Assembly (NCBI GenBank): GCA_046733355.1
Contig: JBKPOZ010000038.1
Coordinates: forward strand, 1-64,000
Source of the DNA: VAZQ01 sp046733355
Lineage (GTDB): Bacteria > Pseudomonadota > Alphaproteobacteria > Rhizobiales > Xanthobacteraceae
Direction of reading: 5' to 3'
Length of the DNA stretch: 64,000 bases
The translations under genes and the position numbers were made by a program. Under the pieces are notes generated by a model. It saw only the letters and a program-made list of their open reading frames with translations, ran no database searches and was not told where the DNA came from. Numbering within the stretch: the first letter of the stretch is position 1; each line of letters begins with the position of its first letter. Shown here one piece after another: positions 37,069 through 45,818 of the stretch.

Positions 37069-38379
37069 ATGAAAGCGGGTATCGCAGTTCTTGCGTCCGT
37101 TGTTTTGTCGACAAGTGCAACGGCAGCGTCAAACCAGTATGCGGTCGAGGGCGTCACTGTTGGGACGCAACTGAATTTCGACAATGCATCCTATCGCGAA
37201 TACAAATGCAGTCCGAGCCAGCAGTTCGACGGACTGACGTGGTGTCAAAAGGCTCGCGCAAACAAGGATCGGCGGGGACCGTATACGGCTGCCTACTCGC
37301 TCCTGCATGCGCGCGACGGCAGCATCGTTTACGTCAACCGGTCGCAAGAGCCGCTGTCCGTGAGCCGCAGCGAGGCCGACGCCGAAATACAGCGATACGC
37401 GCGCAGCATTGGTGAGGCGCCGCGCATTATCAAGATGCCCCAGCGCGGGGCCGCCCGAAACGGAATGATCGCAGTCTGGGGCAATCTCGCGCTGGAGCAG
37501 CTCGACCCGGAGAGCATCAGGACGCTCGCTGACGGCAGGAGTCCCAAAAAGGGGCTGCTGATCGATTTTCTTGGAAATTTCGCCCGCTCGGCCAAGGAAG
37601 GGCTGCCGATCTACCGGATCGGCAGAGGCTCCGGCTTTCTGTGGGCGGCAACCTTTGACCAGAAAGGCCGTGGAACGCTCAGAACAGTCGCCGTAGACAC
37701 GTCCGGACTGATTGTCACGCCGTCGCAGCAGGAGCCAATAGGCGAATCGGCTGCGGAGGAGACAGAGCCGCAACCGAAACCAGCGGAGCCGGCCGGAACC
37801 ATCGTCGAACAGCAAGACGAACTCGCGATTGCCAACAGCAGGATCGCAGAGCTCGAGCAGGCAAGGGGCGAAGCCGATACGGCGCGCGTCGCGGCCGAAA
37901 AGGCGAGAGTTGATGCTGAGATTGCAGGACGAGAGCTTGAACAGGCCAAGGCTGCGGAAATCGCTGCCCTCAAGACGACAATCGCCCAGTTGACCGCAGC
38001 AGGACCGGCAGGCGATGCGAAAGGCAGCCGCTGGGAAAGGCTGCTTTTTGGATCGGCCGGAGGTCTCTTTGGTGCGCTGGCGGCGTTTGCAATCGGTTTT
38101 CTCGTAAACCGGCAGAGAGCACGCAATTCAAAGCAGCAGAGTTCTGAGCTTCCGTTCGCTCCCGTCGAAACATCGCTCCAATGTCAGAGCGAGGAAGCGG
38201 AAGTCGTTTCACCTGCTCTGTCACCGACGATTGCCATCTCGGAGACGGCATTTGAAAGCGAATTGGAGGCGCAGGTCGTCGCCATCAATGCAGCGGAAGA
38301 GGAGACGCCGGTGACGACCGATGCTGCTGCTTCCGTCCCCGAGTCAGCCGAAAAGCTGCCGGCTCCCGCGCTCGTGTAA
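37069..38379 (+). CDS. Hypothetical secreted protein with coiled coil and C-terminal membrane span
   Basis: This 436-residue protein has a signal peptide (AGIAVLASVVLSTSATA), a soluble domain of about 200 residues with Cys-containing segments (REYKCSPSQQFDGLTWCQKA), a Pro/Glu-rich linker near 225-245, and a coiled coil around 250-305 (AELEQARGEADTARVAAEKA). One membrane span (LFGALAAFAIGFLVNR) near 335-350 is followed by an acidic C-terminal tail. The layout is that of an envelope-spanning scaffold. I do not recognise the N-terminal domain. Confidence 0.7.
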   Translation: MKAGIAVLASVVLSTSATAASNQYAVEGVTVGTQLNFDNASYREYKCSPSQQFDGLTWCQKARANKDRRGPYTAAYSLLHARDGSIVYVNRSQEPLSVSRSEADAEIQRYARSIGEAPRIIKMPQRGAARNGMIAVWGNLALEQLDPESIRTLADGRSPKKGLLIDFLGNFARSAKEGLPIYRIGRGSGFLWAATFDQKGRGTLRTVAVDTSGLIVTPSQQEPIGESAAEETEPQPKPAEPAGTIVEQQDELAIANSRIAELEQARGEADTARVAAEKARVDAEIAGRELEQAKAAEIAALKTTIAQLTAAGPAGDAKGSRWERLLFGSAGGLFGALAAFAIGFLVNRQRARNSKQQSSELPFAPVETSLQCQSEEAEVVSPALSPTIAISETAFESELEAQVVAINAAEEETPVTTDAAASVPESAEKLPAPALV

Positions 38380-38391
38380 TGTGGGCCGCGT

Positions 38392-38432
38392 GCGGTGGGT
38401 AAAGGCGCGCGTTTGCGCGCGGTGCCCGCCGC
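38392..38432. repeat. REP-like hairpin / likely bidirectional terminator
   Basis: GCGGTGGGTAAAGGCGCGCG and GCGCGCGGTGCCCGCCGC pair around a TTT loop, and GCTTTTCAGTTT follows on the plus strand. It lies exactly between two convergent genes (37069-38379 and 38436-38909). The arm resembles the Bradyrhizobium-type repeat with 'GGTGGGCA...TGCCCACC'. Confidence 0.6.
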
Positions 38433-38435
38433 TTT

Positions 38436-38909
38436 TCAGTTTGTCGTGGGAAAGAATGGCCCGGGCAGGGGCGAATTGTGCCATCCCACGCGCCCGCCGA
38501 TATTGGTCACGACGTTCTGGGGCTGGTAGGTGGGCGGATAGGCGTAGTCCAGAAACTTGCGGTCGCCAGGCAGCACTTCGGTGCCGGCATCGAGATAGGA
38601 ACGCGGCAGAACGACGACCCGCGCGCGGGGTCGTTCTGTTCTGGCAACCCGGATCGGTCTGTTAACGTTCTGCTGTCGGGTGACGTTGCCGACGGTGTCG
38701 GGCTCCGAAGCGGGACGGGACTGCGGAGCCGGACGGGACTCAGGAGCGGGACGGGGCTCGGCAGCCGGCTGCGGTGGCATGGTTTCCTCGAGCCGATAGC
38801 GCTCCTCAAATGAGGCGGGGGGCCCATTTTGGTCTTGAGCGAAAGCGCCAAGCGGAATCAGCGATAGCGCCAGAACCGTTCCCGCCAGAAAAATGCGATG
38901 CATTTGCAT
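38436..38909 (-). CDS. Secreted proline-rich hypothetical protein
   Basis: This 157-residue protein has a signal peptide (MHRIFLAGTVLALSLIPLGA, cleavage after FAQ), then a Pro/Arg repeat region (PRPAPESRPAPQSRPASEP) near residues 50-70 and a C-terminal domain with VVVLPRSYLDAGTEVLPGD and YAYPPTYQP. The ATG at 38909 follows GGTGGGGGGCC; ATGs at 38903 and 38924 are alternatives. Function unknown; it could be a wall-associated protein. Confidence 0.6.
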   Translation of the reverse strand: MQMHRIFLAGTVLALSLIPLGAFAQDQNGPPASFEERYRLEETMPPQPAAEPRPAPESRPAPQSRPASEPDTVGNVTRQQNVNRPIRVARTERPRARVVVLPRSYLDAGTEVLPGDRKFLDYAYPPTYQPQNVVTNIGGRVGWHNSPLPGPFFPTTN

Positions 38910-39026
38910 GGCCCCCCACCCCATTACCCGTGCTAACGCCGGCCGATGGCCGGCAATGGTTCGCGACTATCGTTTGTCGCGGCCTTAGGTGAATTGGTTC
39001 AAAGGCGATCCCGGGCGTGCGCGGTC

Positions 39027-41186
39027 CTATTCCGCCGCCTGCTGGGTATAGCCAAGCCGCCGGTTGAGTTTGTCGAGCAGTAATTCGGCGGCTTCGGCAA
39101 TGACGGTCGCGGGCGGGAAGATCGCCTCGGCGCCGGCGCGCTCCAGCGCTGCGTAGTCCTCGGGCGGAATGACGCCGCCCACGGCAACCATGATGTCCTC
39201 GCGACCCTCCTTGCGCAGCGCAGCCTTGAGCTCCGGAACGAGCGCCAGATGGGCGGCGGCAAGAGAGGAGACCCCCACGATGTGAACGTCATTCTCGACG
39301 GCTTGGCGCGCTGCCTCTTCGGGCGTTGCAAAGAGAGGGCCGATATCGACATCAAAGCCAAGATCGGCAAACGCACTCGCAATTACCTTCTGGCCGCGAT
39401 CGTGCCCATCCTGGCCGATCTTCGCCACCAGAATGCGCGGGCGCCGCCCTTCGTGCTGCTCGAACGCGCTGATGCGCTTGTGGATGCGCGCCATGCTGTC
39501 TGCCATGGTGCCCGCCTCCCGCTGATACACGCCCGTAATAGCCTTGATCGGCGCCTGGTGCCGCCCGAACACCTTCTCGAGGGCCGACGAGATCTCGCCC
39601 ACGGTTGCTTTGTGGCGCGCGGCCTCGATCGCGAGCGCGAGCAGGTTTCCCTGATGCTCGGCAGCGCTGCGCGTGAGAGCCTGCAGACTCTCGGACACCG
39701 ATTCCTGGTCGCGTTCGCGTTTGAGGCGCTTGAGCTTGTCGATCTGCAGCTCCCGCACCTTTGCATTGTCTACCTTTAGGAGGCGGACGGGACTTTCATC
39801 GTCGGGACGAAACCTGTTCACGCCAATCACCGGCTGCTGGCCGGCGTCGATACGCGCCTGGGTTTTCGCCGCTGCCTCTTCAATCCGGAGCTTCGGCAAG
39901 CCGGCTTCGATGGCTTTGGCCATCCCGCCCATCGCTTCCACTTCTTCTATGTGCGCCCACGCCTGCTTGGCGAGCTCATAGGTGAGGCGCTCGACATAGA
40001 ACGAGCCACCCCATGGATCTATGACACGAGTGGTGCCGCTTTCCTGCTGCAGCACGATTTGCGTGTTGCGGGCAATACGGGCCGAGAAATCCGTAGGCAA
40101 GGCCAGCGCCTCATCAAGCGCATTCGTGTGCAGGGATTGCGTATGCCCCTGTGTGGCCGCCATCGCCTCGATGGCGGTGCGCGCGACATTGTTGAACACG
40201 TCCTGTGCGGCGAGCGACCAGCCGGAAGTCTGGCAGTGGGTACGCAGGGAAAGCGACCGGTTGTCCTTCGGGCCGAACGGCGCCATCAGCTTTGCCCAGA
40301 GCAGGCGTGCGGCGCGCAGTTTGGCGACTTCCATGAAGAAGTTCATGCCGATCGCCCAGAAGAAGGAAATGCGCGGGCCAAAGCGGTCGATACCGAGCCC
40401 GGCCTTGAGCCCGGCGCGCACATATTCGAGCCCGTCCGCGAGCGTGTAGGCGAGCTCGAGATCCTGCGTCGCTCCCGCCTCCTGCATGTGATAGCCCGAT
40501 ACCGAGATTGAATTGAACTTCGGCATGTGCGCGGCCGTGAAGGCGAAGATATCGGAGATGATGCGCAAAGAAGGCTGCGGCGGATAGATGTAGGTGTTCC
40601 GCACCATGAATTCTTTCAGGATGTCATTCTGAATGGTGCCCGAGAGCTGGTGCGGTGGCACGCCTTGCTCCTCGGCGGCAACGATATAGAGCGCCAGCAC
40701 CGGCAGCACCGCTCCGTTCATGGTCATGGAGACCGAGATGCGGTCGAGCGGAATGCCGGCAAACAGCGTCCGCATGTCGTAAATGGAATCGATTGCAACG
40801 CCGGCCATGCCGACGTCGCCCGTCACGCGCGGATGATCGGAGTCGTAGCCGCGATGCGTGGCAAGATCGAAAGCAACCGACAGGCCCTTTTGGCCAGCCG
40901 CGAGGTTGCGTCGATAGAACGCGTTGGAGTCTTCCGCCGTGGAAAACCCCGCATACTGCCGGATCGTCCACGGCTGCGTGACATACATGGTGGGGTAGGG
41001 GCCGCGGAGAAACGGCGGCAGACCTGGATAGGTATCGAGGAAGCCTATGCCATGCGTGTCATCTGGACCGTAGACCCCCTTTACGGGAATGTTTTCCGGC
41101 GTGATCCACGGCGGGGCGGTGGACCTGGTTACAGGAACAGGGATATCCGCGAAGTCAATAGTGCTGAAATCAGGGACCGCGCTCAT
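39027..41186 (-). CDS. mutB: Methylmalonyl-CoA mutase, large (catalytic) subunit
   Basis: This 719-residue adenosylcobalamin enzyme interconverts methylmalonyl-CoA and succinyl-CoA in propionate and branched-chain amino acid metabolism. The TIM-barrel part has GYDSDHPRVTGDVG, YHMQEAGATQDLE, FFWAIGMNFFMEVAKL and RTHCQTSGWSL. The C-terminal cobalamin-binding domain has the lower-ligand motif DGHDRG in KIGQDGHDRGQKVI, with GVSSLAAAH and GGVIPPEDY. The start is uncertain: ATG at 41186 or 41210, neither with a clear ribosome binding site. It is downstream of mutA (82-base gap or more). Confidence 0.95.
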   Translation of the reverse strand: MSAVPDFSTIDFADIPVPVTRSTAPPWITPENIPVKGVYGPDDTHGIGFLDTYPGLPPFLRGPYPTMYVTQPWTIRQYAGFSTAEDSNAFYRRNLAAGQKGLSVAFDLATHRGYDSDHPRVTGDVGMAGVAIDSIYDMRTLFAGIPLDRISVSMTMNGAVLPVLALYIVAAEEQGVPPHQLSGTIQNDILKEFMVRNTYIYPPQPSLRIISDIFAFTAAHMPKFNSISVSGYHMQEAGATQDLELAYTLADGLEYVRAGLKAGLGIDRFGPRISFFWAIGMNFFMEVAKLRAARLLWAKLMAPFGPKDNRSLSLRTHCQTSGWSLAAQDVFNNVARTAIEAMAATQGHTQSLHTNALDEALALPTDFSARIARNTQIVLQQESGTTRVIDPWGGSFYVERLTYELAKQAWAHIEEVEAMGGMAKAIEAGLPKLRIEEAAAKTQARIDAGQQPVIGVNRFRPDDESPVRLLKVDNAKVRELQIDKLKRLKRERDQESVSESLQALTRSAAEHQGNLLALAIEAARHKATVGEISSALEKVFGRHQAPIKAITGVYQREAGTMADSMARIHKRISAFEQHEGRRPRILVAKIGQDGHDRGQKVIASAFADLGFDVDIGPLFATPEEAARQAVENDVHIVGVSSLAAAHLALVPELKAALRKEGREDIMVAVGGVIPPEDYAALERAGAEAIFPPATVIAEAAELLLDKLNRRLGYTQQAAE

Positions 41187-41307
41187 CGGGGGCACTCGAT
41201 CAGAATGCATTGTATCACGTTTCACACGAAGCGAGTATGCAGTTAGACTTGTCGCTTGATGCTGATGTATGCCTTGGCCAAGGTCGCGCCAACTCGTGTG
41301 CCTATGC

Positions 41308-43146
41308 TTATGCTTCGATCACCGTATAGGCATTGCGCAAGGCGGCCAGCGCGTCGCAGCCCGCGTAAACGAAGCCGGACAGGCCGCCTGCCTCAAGCTG
41401 CGGCGTCGGCTTGCCGGCCAGCCAGACCACGGCGCCTGAATTCCTGAGCGACTTCGCGGCTGCGGGAGCCTGGCTCGCATAGACCGCATCCGAGGAGCAC
41501 AGGCAGGCGAGCTTGGCGCCGGATTGCGCAAAGTTGCGCGCCAGCGCGTCGTCGTCGTGCGGCCCGTCGTGGCTCACGGCTTCAATTCCGCCGGCTTCAA
41601 AAAAGTTCTTTGCGAAATGCGCGCGCGCACTGAAATCCGAGGGTGTTCCGAGTGGAGCAAGGAAAACGTTCGGTCGAGCACCCGTGCGTTCCCGGATTGC
41701 ATCCGAGCGGTCGCGTAGCTCCTCGAACGGTTCTGAAAGGCGCAAGGGCGGTAGCGGCTCGAATTCCACCAATTTCTGAAAACATTCCAACACAACAGGC
41801 GCGCTGGCCAGGACCGAGACCGGTGTTTCGGCGAGGTTGGGATAATCGCTGGTGCCGGTGAGCGGAGCCTTTCGCGTTGCGATATCAGCTTCTCGCTGGG
41901 CCCGCATTGCGGCGATTTTCCTTTGTATGTCGCCGCGCTCCAGTGCGACCCATGCGCCGCCCGCCTGCTCGGTTTCCTGGAATAAGGTCCAGGCGATCTG
42001 GCAGAGCTGACCAGTGAAGTTTTCGATCGCTCCGGAACCGGCGGCGGCATCCGTGACCTTGGCCAGATTTGCCTCCTCAATGAGGATCAGCTGAGTGTTG
42101 CGCGCAATGTGGCGGGCGAAACGATCCGGCAAGCCCAGCGCCATGGTGAAGGGCAGGGCGGTGATCGCGTCAGCGCCGCCCATGCCCGCGGCAGCAACCG
42201 CGACGCATGTGCGCACCATGTTCACATACGGATCGCGCTTGCTCATCATGCGCCAGGCGGTATCCACGGAAAGAAACAGCGGTGCAGGCGAAAGCCCGCA
42301 GGCGGTTTCCACTCGCGCCCAAAGCTTTCGCAATGCGCGCAACTTCGCCATAGTCAGAAACTGATTGGCGTCAGCCGCGAGACGGAAAAACAGCATGTGC
42401 CGCGCGGTGTCGATCCCGATGCCGCCTCTTTCGAGCGCGCGCAGATAAGCAAGCGCCACGGCAACCACGAAGGCCAGCTCCTGCGCTTCCGAGCCGCCAG
42501 CATTGTGCACCACGCGCCCGTCTGCAGCCGCGAACGGACCAGAAAATCCTTTCGATCCAAGATCTGAAATCTCAGCCACAAATGCCGCTGCCAGTGTCGG
42601 CCAACTCGAGGCGCTGCCTCCGGCAAGGGCGGCGGCCCCAATGGGATCAAAGCCAAAGCGAATATTGGTTGCTGCCGGTTCGATGCCGGCTGGTTTGATC
42701 ACTGCGATCAGCGCAGCTGCCGCGTCGCTCGCGTGCACGCCGGCATCAACGTGAATGGGAATTCCTGAATCGAGCGGCACACTGCGAAGCGCCCGTATCA
42801 ATACCTCTTCGGTGGCTTGCAACCCGAAGCCATAGGCGCCGGGCGCGCCGGCAAAGACAACCGAAAGTCCGCTTGCTCCATTGGCAACCTCGTGCAGCGC
42901 TTCAGCATTAGCGCGTTCAGGCTGCGGATGCTCCAGGCGCTGCATGACCAGCCAAGGAGCGCCCGGATGACCATGCGCCACCGGTGTGGCGCGCGCCGCC
43001 CGCTCATAAAGCGGTTCGGTACGGAAGCCATCCTGTGTCGTTCTGATCAGGCTTTCATAAGGAGCGCCCTTGAGCACGTCCTGAACCAGGGCCTCCCACT
43101 GCTCGCGGCTCGCGCGGGGAAACTCGGTACCGGTAAGCTCGGGCAT
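41308..43146 (-). CDS. mutA: Methylmalonyl-CoA mutase, small (non-catalytic) subunit
   Basis: This 612-residue subunit forms a heterodimer with MutB. It has the barrel-like outline (WLVMQRLEHPQPERANAEAL, SGLSVVFAGAPGAYGFGLQ, NPSIDLEG-like region replaced by NNIRFGFDP-type sequence, and ISDLGSKGFSGPFAAADGR). The C-terminal cobalamin-like domain has LGTPSDFSARAHF where MutB has DxHxxG, so the cobalamin-ligating His is missing, as known for this subunit. It starts 39 bases after folK ends, on the same strand. Confidence 0.92.
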   Translation of the reverse strand: MPELTGTEFPRASREQWEALVQDVLKGAPYESLIRTTQDGFRTEPLYERAARATPVAHGHPGAPWLVMQRLEHPQPERANAEALHEVANGASGLSVVFAGAPGAYGFGLQATEEVLIRALRSVPLDSGIPIHVDAGVHASDAAAALIAVIKPAGIEPAATNIRFGFDPIGAAALAGGSASSWPTLAAAFVAEISDLGSKGFSGPFAAADGRVVHNAGGSEAQELAFVVAVALAYLRALERGGIGIDTARHMLFFRLAADANQFLTMAKLRALRKLWARVETACGLSPAPLFLSVDTAWRMMSKRDPYVNMVRTCVAVAAAGMGGADAITALPFTMALGLPDRFARHIARNTQLILIEEANLAKVTDAAAGSGAIENFTGQLCQIAWTLFQETEQAGGAWVALERGDIQRKIAAMRAQREADIATRKAPLTGTSDYPNLAETPVSVLASAPVVLECFQKLVEFEPLPPLRLSEPFEELRDRSDAIRERTGARPNVFLAPLGTPSDFSARAHFAKNFFEAGGIEAVSHDGPHDDDALARNFAQSGAKLACLCSSDAVYASQAPAAAKSLRNSGAVVWLAGKPTPQLEAGGLSGFVYAGCDALAALRNAYTVIEA

Positions 43147-43185
43147 AACCGTAAAATGCCACGTCGCCCACGCCGCGCCAATGTG

Positions 43186-43683
43186 TCATGTCTCATGCCG
43201 CCGCAGCAGGCGATCGATGCCGCGCCTGTCGACCTGCCATGCCGCATCTCGCACTCGCCGACCGGCGATCACGCGGTCAGGCACGATTTCGGCGAGGGGA
43301 ACGAGCACAAAGGCACGTTCGAACAGCCGCGGATGCGGGAGGGTGAGCTCGGGTGTGCTCAGAAACACATCATCATATGCCAGCACATCGATATCGATCA
43401 GGCGTGGACCCCACCGCCGTTCCATGGCGCGATTGCGCCCGAGCGCCTCTTCGACGTGTTGGCAACGATGTAAAAGCGCCTCGGGTGCAAGTGTCGTTTC
43501 CACCTCGATGCAGGCGTTGGTGAACGCAGGCTGATCCTCGAAGCCCCAGGGCGGGGTGAGGAAATCGGAGGAGCGGGCGAGCAGCCGAACATCGGATTCG
43601 CCGCACAGTAATGCGATCGCCCGATCGATGCTTGCCCGCCCGTCGCCGACATTGCTGCCCAGCCCGATCAGGGCGTCAGACAT
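43186..43683 (-). CDS. folK: 2-amino-4-hydroxy-6-hydroxymethyldihydropteridine pyrophosphokinase
   Basis: This 165-residue HPPK transfers pyrophosphate from ATP to 6-hydroxymethyl-7,8-dihydropterin in folate synthesis. It has ALIGLGSNVGDG at the start, the pterin-binding QPAFTNACIEVETTL stretch, EEALGRNRAMERRWGPRLIDIDVLAY with the magnesium Asp pair, and LPHPRLFERAFVLVPL. The ATG at 43683 overlaps the folB stop by eight bases. It is the last gene of the fol group and precedes mutA. Confidence 0.93.
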   Translation of the reverse strand: MSDALIGLGSNVGDGRASIDRAIALLCGESDVRLLARSSDFLTPPWGFEDQPAFTNACIEVETTLAPEALLHRCQHVEEALGRNRAMERRWGPRLIDIDVLAYDDVFLSTPELTLPHPRLFERAFVLVPLAEIVPDRVIAGRRVRDAAWQVDRRGIDRLLRRHET

Positions 43684-44050
43684 GCGGCCGCCGTGTTCGC
43701 GTGACGCGCACTCCCACATCGGCAAAGCTCGCGGGGATGGGTGCGTGTGGCTTATGCACGGTCACGCACACGCTCCTCGCCTGCGCGAATGTGTCGAGCA
43801 CCGCCTGCGCAACGGCGCCGGCGGCTGCCTCGATCAGACGGTAGCGACGACCGCAAAAGGTCTTGCTCGCGACCGCCACAACCTCGTCATAGCTCACCGT
43901 ATGGGCGAGCTTGTCCGAACGGGAGGCAGAGGCAAGGTCAAGGTCGACGACAAGATCGAGTGCAAACGTTTGCCCGACTTTCGCTTCGTGCGCCATCACC
44001 CCGTGATGCGCATGGAGTGCAAGGCCGGTGATGAATACGGCATCGGTCAT
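43676..44050 (-). CDS. folB: Dihydroneopterin aldolase
   Basis: This 124-residue enzyme makes hydroxymethyldihydropterin and glycolaldehyde from dihydroneopterin. Visible features are VFITGLALHAHHGV, the Tyr and Asp/Glu of VSYDEVV, RLIEAAAGAVAQ and the catalytic Lys in TVHKPHAPIP. The ATG at 44050 overlaps the folP stop (ATGA), indicating translational coupling. Length is normal for the family. Confidence 0.93.
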   Translation of the reverse strand: MTDAVFITGLALHAHHGVMAHEAKVGQTFALDLVVDLDLASASRSDKLAHTVSYDEVVAVASKTFCGRRYRLIEAAAGAVAQAVLDTFAQARSVCVTVHKPHAPIPASFADVGVRVTRTRRPHV

Positions 44051-44898
44051 CCTGCGCACCGTATCGCGGCAGCTACGCGCAGCGCCTGCACGGTTTCGTG
44101 CACGTCATGCACGCGAACCATGCTTGCGCCGTTCGCCACGGCAATGAGGTGGGCAGCGATCGATCCGCCAAGACGTCGGTCAGGGTCGGCGGGTGCGACT
44201 TTGGCAATAAAACGTTTGCGCGAAGCGCCCACCAGAAGCGGCAGCCCGAAATGCTGCAGCTCACGCAGCCGTGCGATTGTAATGAGGCTTTGTTCCGGCG
44301 TTTTGCCGAATCCAATGCCGGGATCCAGCATGATCTGGTGGCGGCCTATGCCGCTGCCTGCTGCAATCTCCAGTGAGCGTTCGAAGAATGCTGCTATATC
44401 CGCCATGATATCGAGCGAGGCGTCGGCCTCGCCGCGGTTGTGCATGATGACGACGGGGCAGCCGCTTTCGGCAATCACGCGCGCAAGCTCCCGATCATGT
44501 TGCAACCCCCACACGTCGTTGATCATGGCGGCGCCCTGGGCGAGCGCCCACTGCGCTACTCTCGCTTTCATGGTATCCACGGAAACGGGCAGGCCAAGGC
44601 GCACCGCGTCCGGAAGCACGCGTTCCAGCCGGTGCATCTCCTCTTCAACCGACACCGGCACCGCATCGCCATAGGGACGCGTGGATTCTGCGCCAATATC
44701 CAAAATATCGGCGCCTCCCGCGACGATTTGCTCCGCGTGGCGAAGCGCCGCTGTCGCATCCAGGAATCGTCCGCCATCTGAAAATGAATCGGGCGTGACG
44801 TTCAGAATTCCCATTACCGCGGGGCGTCGCCGCCGCAACAGGCGCTCGATCATTCCGGAGCGATCGTGTTGATCGGCAGGGGCTTCCACGTGAGACAT
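44047..44898 (-). CDS. folP: Dihydropteroate synthase
   Basis: This 283-residue enzyme joins the pterin pyrophosphate to p-aminobenzoate and is the sulfonamide target. It has MGILNVTPDSFSDGGRFLD, DIGAESTRPYGD, MINDVWGLQHD, DPGIGFGKTPEQS, LPLLVGASRKRFIAKV and the C-terminal MVRVHDVHETV motif. ATG at 44898 is chosen; a later Met at residue 16 is possible. It opens the folP-folB-folK order, which extends into mutAB. A perfect 16-base palindrome lies upstream at 44939-44954. Confidence 0.94.
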   Translation of the reverse strand: MSHVEAPADQHDRSGMIERLLRRRRPAVMGILNVTPDSFSDGGRFLDATAALRHAEQIVAGGADILDIGAESTRPYGDAVPVSVEEEMHRLERVLPDAVRLGLPVSVDTMKARVAQWALAQGAAMINDVWGLQHDRELARVIAESGCPVVIMHNRGEADASLDIMADIAAFFERSLEIAAGSGIGRHQIMLDPGIGFGKTPEQSLITIARLRELQHFGLPLLVGASRKRFIAKVAPADPDRRLGGSIAAHLIAVANGASMVRVHDVHETVQALRVAAAIRCAG

Positions 44899-44938
44899 GA
44901 GCTGGGGCTTGCGCCGCAACCCATACGGGTGTCAAGCG

Positions 44939-44954
44939 GGATGGTCGACCATCC
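44939..44954. promoter_or_regulatory. Perfect 16-base palindrome upstream of folP
   Basis: GGATGGTCGACCATCC is exactly self-complementary. It lies between the DUF4332 stop (44978) and the folP start (44898), in the position of a folP promoter. It could bind a dimeric regulator; it could instead be a hairpin after the DUF4332 gene. No T-run follows, so a terminator is less likely. Confidence 0.45.
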
Positions 44955-44977
44955 TGGTATTGCCTGGCCGATTGGGA

Positions 44978-45385
44978 TCAGTACGTGATCTTGGGCGGAA
45001 GTTTTCGCGCGTGCTCGACCCAGCGTACGACCAGCTTCTCCGAAGGAAGAAAGCTCACAAGCTTTCTTTTCTTATTCGCATCGGCCATGGCTTTCGCGAG
45101 GTTCGCGGGATTTCGATACCTGAGCTCGTTGACAGTGTGAACGCCGACTTCGCGTAGCAGGCCCGCGTATTCCTTGCCCATTCCCTTGATGCGCAGCTTG
45201 TCAGACATGGTCGCCCACCGTAGCAGCTTCTTCTCGTTGATCTGCGTCCGCTCGGCGAGGTGCTTTCTGCCCTTCGCGGTCCTTGCGGTTTCGAGCAGCT
45301 TCTCTGTCGTTCGGATGCCGGCTGACTTAAGCGCCTCGATCTCATCGGCAGCGATGTCATCGAAGATGCTGATGGAGTGAGACAT
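44978..45385 (-). CDS. DUF4332 (helix-hairpin-helix-like) protein
   Basis: This 135-residue protein has two helix-hairpin-helix-like repeats typical of DUF4332: EIEALKSAGIRTTEKLLETA, and DKLRIKGMGKEYAGLLREVG with VHTVNELRYRN. Such motifs often bind DNA without sequence preference. The C-terminus has KKRKLVSFLPSEKLVVRW. GGGGAGTATGC precedes the ATG at 45385. It lies upstream of folP on the same strand. Role unknown. Confidence 0.8.
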   Translation of the reverse strand: MSHSISIFDDIAADEIEALKSAGIRTTEKLLETARTAKGRKHLAERTQINEKKLLRWATMSDKLRIKGMGKEYAGLLREVGVHTVNELRYRNPANLAKAMADANKKRKLVSFLPSEKLVVRWVEHARKLPPKITY

Positions 45386-45430
45386 GCATACTCCCCGGCC
45401 GGTCAGCCGTGACCGCTCGCGCTGCGACAA

Positions 45431-45818
45431 TGCGAGGAGCCGACGTAGGCGCCTGCCGGACGATCATGCTGGTGCGACCTGCCGGAAGCGCAAAACTGCA
45501 GCGTCGAGATGACCCCCCCATCGACGACCAGAAATCGCGAAGTCCCGCTGGCGACGTTCCCCACAGCCGCCTGCTCGACGCCGGCAGCGACGAGACGTCC
45601 GATGCAATCGCCCATTTGCCCCGCCCCTCGCCAGCCCCGCACTCCCGGCAGGTTAAGCACATGATACGCTCGCAAAATTGCAGAAAACAAGCGCTGCAAA
45701 TAAAAGTAGCGCGCATTGTTGCATTTGCGCATCAGCCGCATTGTGCAGACACTTCACTCAATGCATCATATGCGAGCAACCCGCGAGTGTTGGCCAGCAC
45801 GGAGGCGAGGGCCGTCCA
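45431..45818. other. Intergenic region, nothing recognised
   Basis: About 390 bases lie between the divergent DUF4332 and M20 genes. Overlapping frames on both strands encode nothing recognisable. The right part (45660-45780) is AT-richer than the surroundings and should hold the promoter of the M20 gene. Confidence 0.4.

Noticed and set aside
43147..43185. Cobalamin riboswitch upstream of mutA
   Set aside because: Only 39 bases separate folK and mutA, too few for a B12 riboswitch, and no B12-box was seen.
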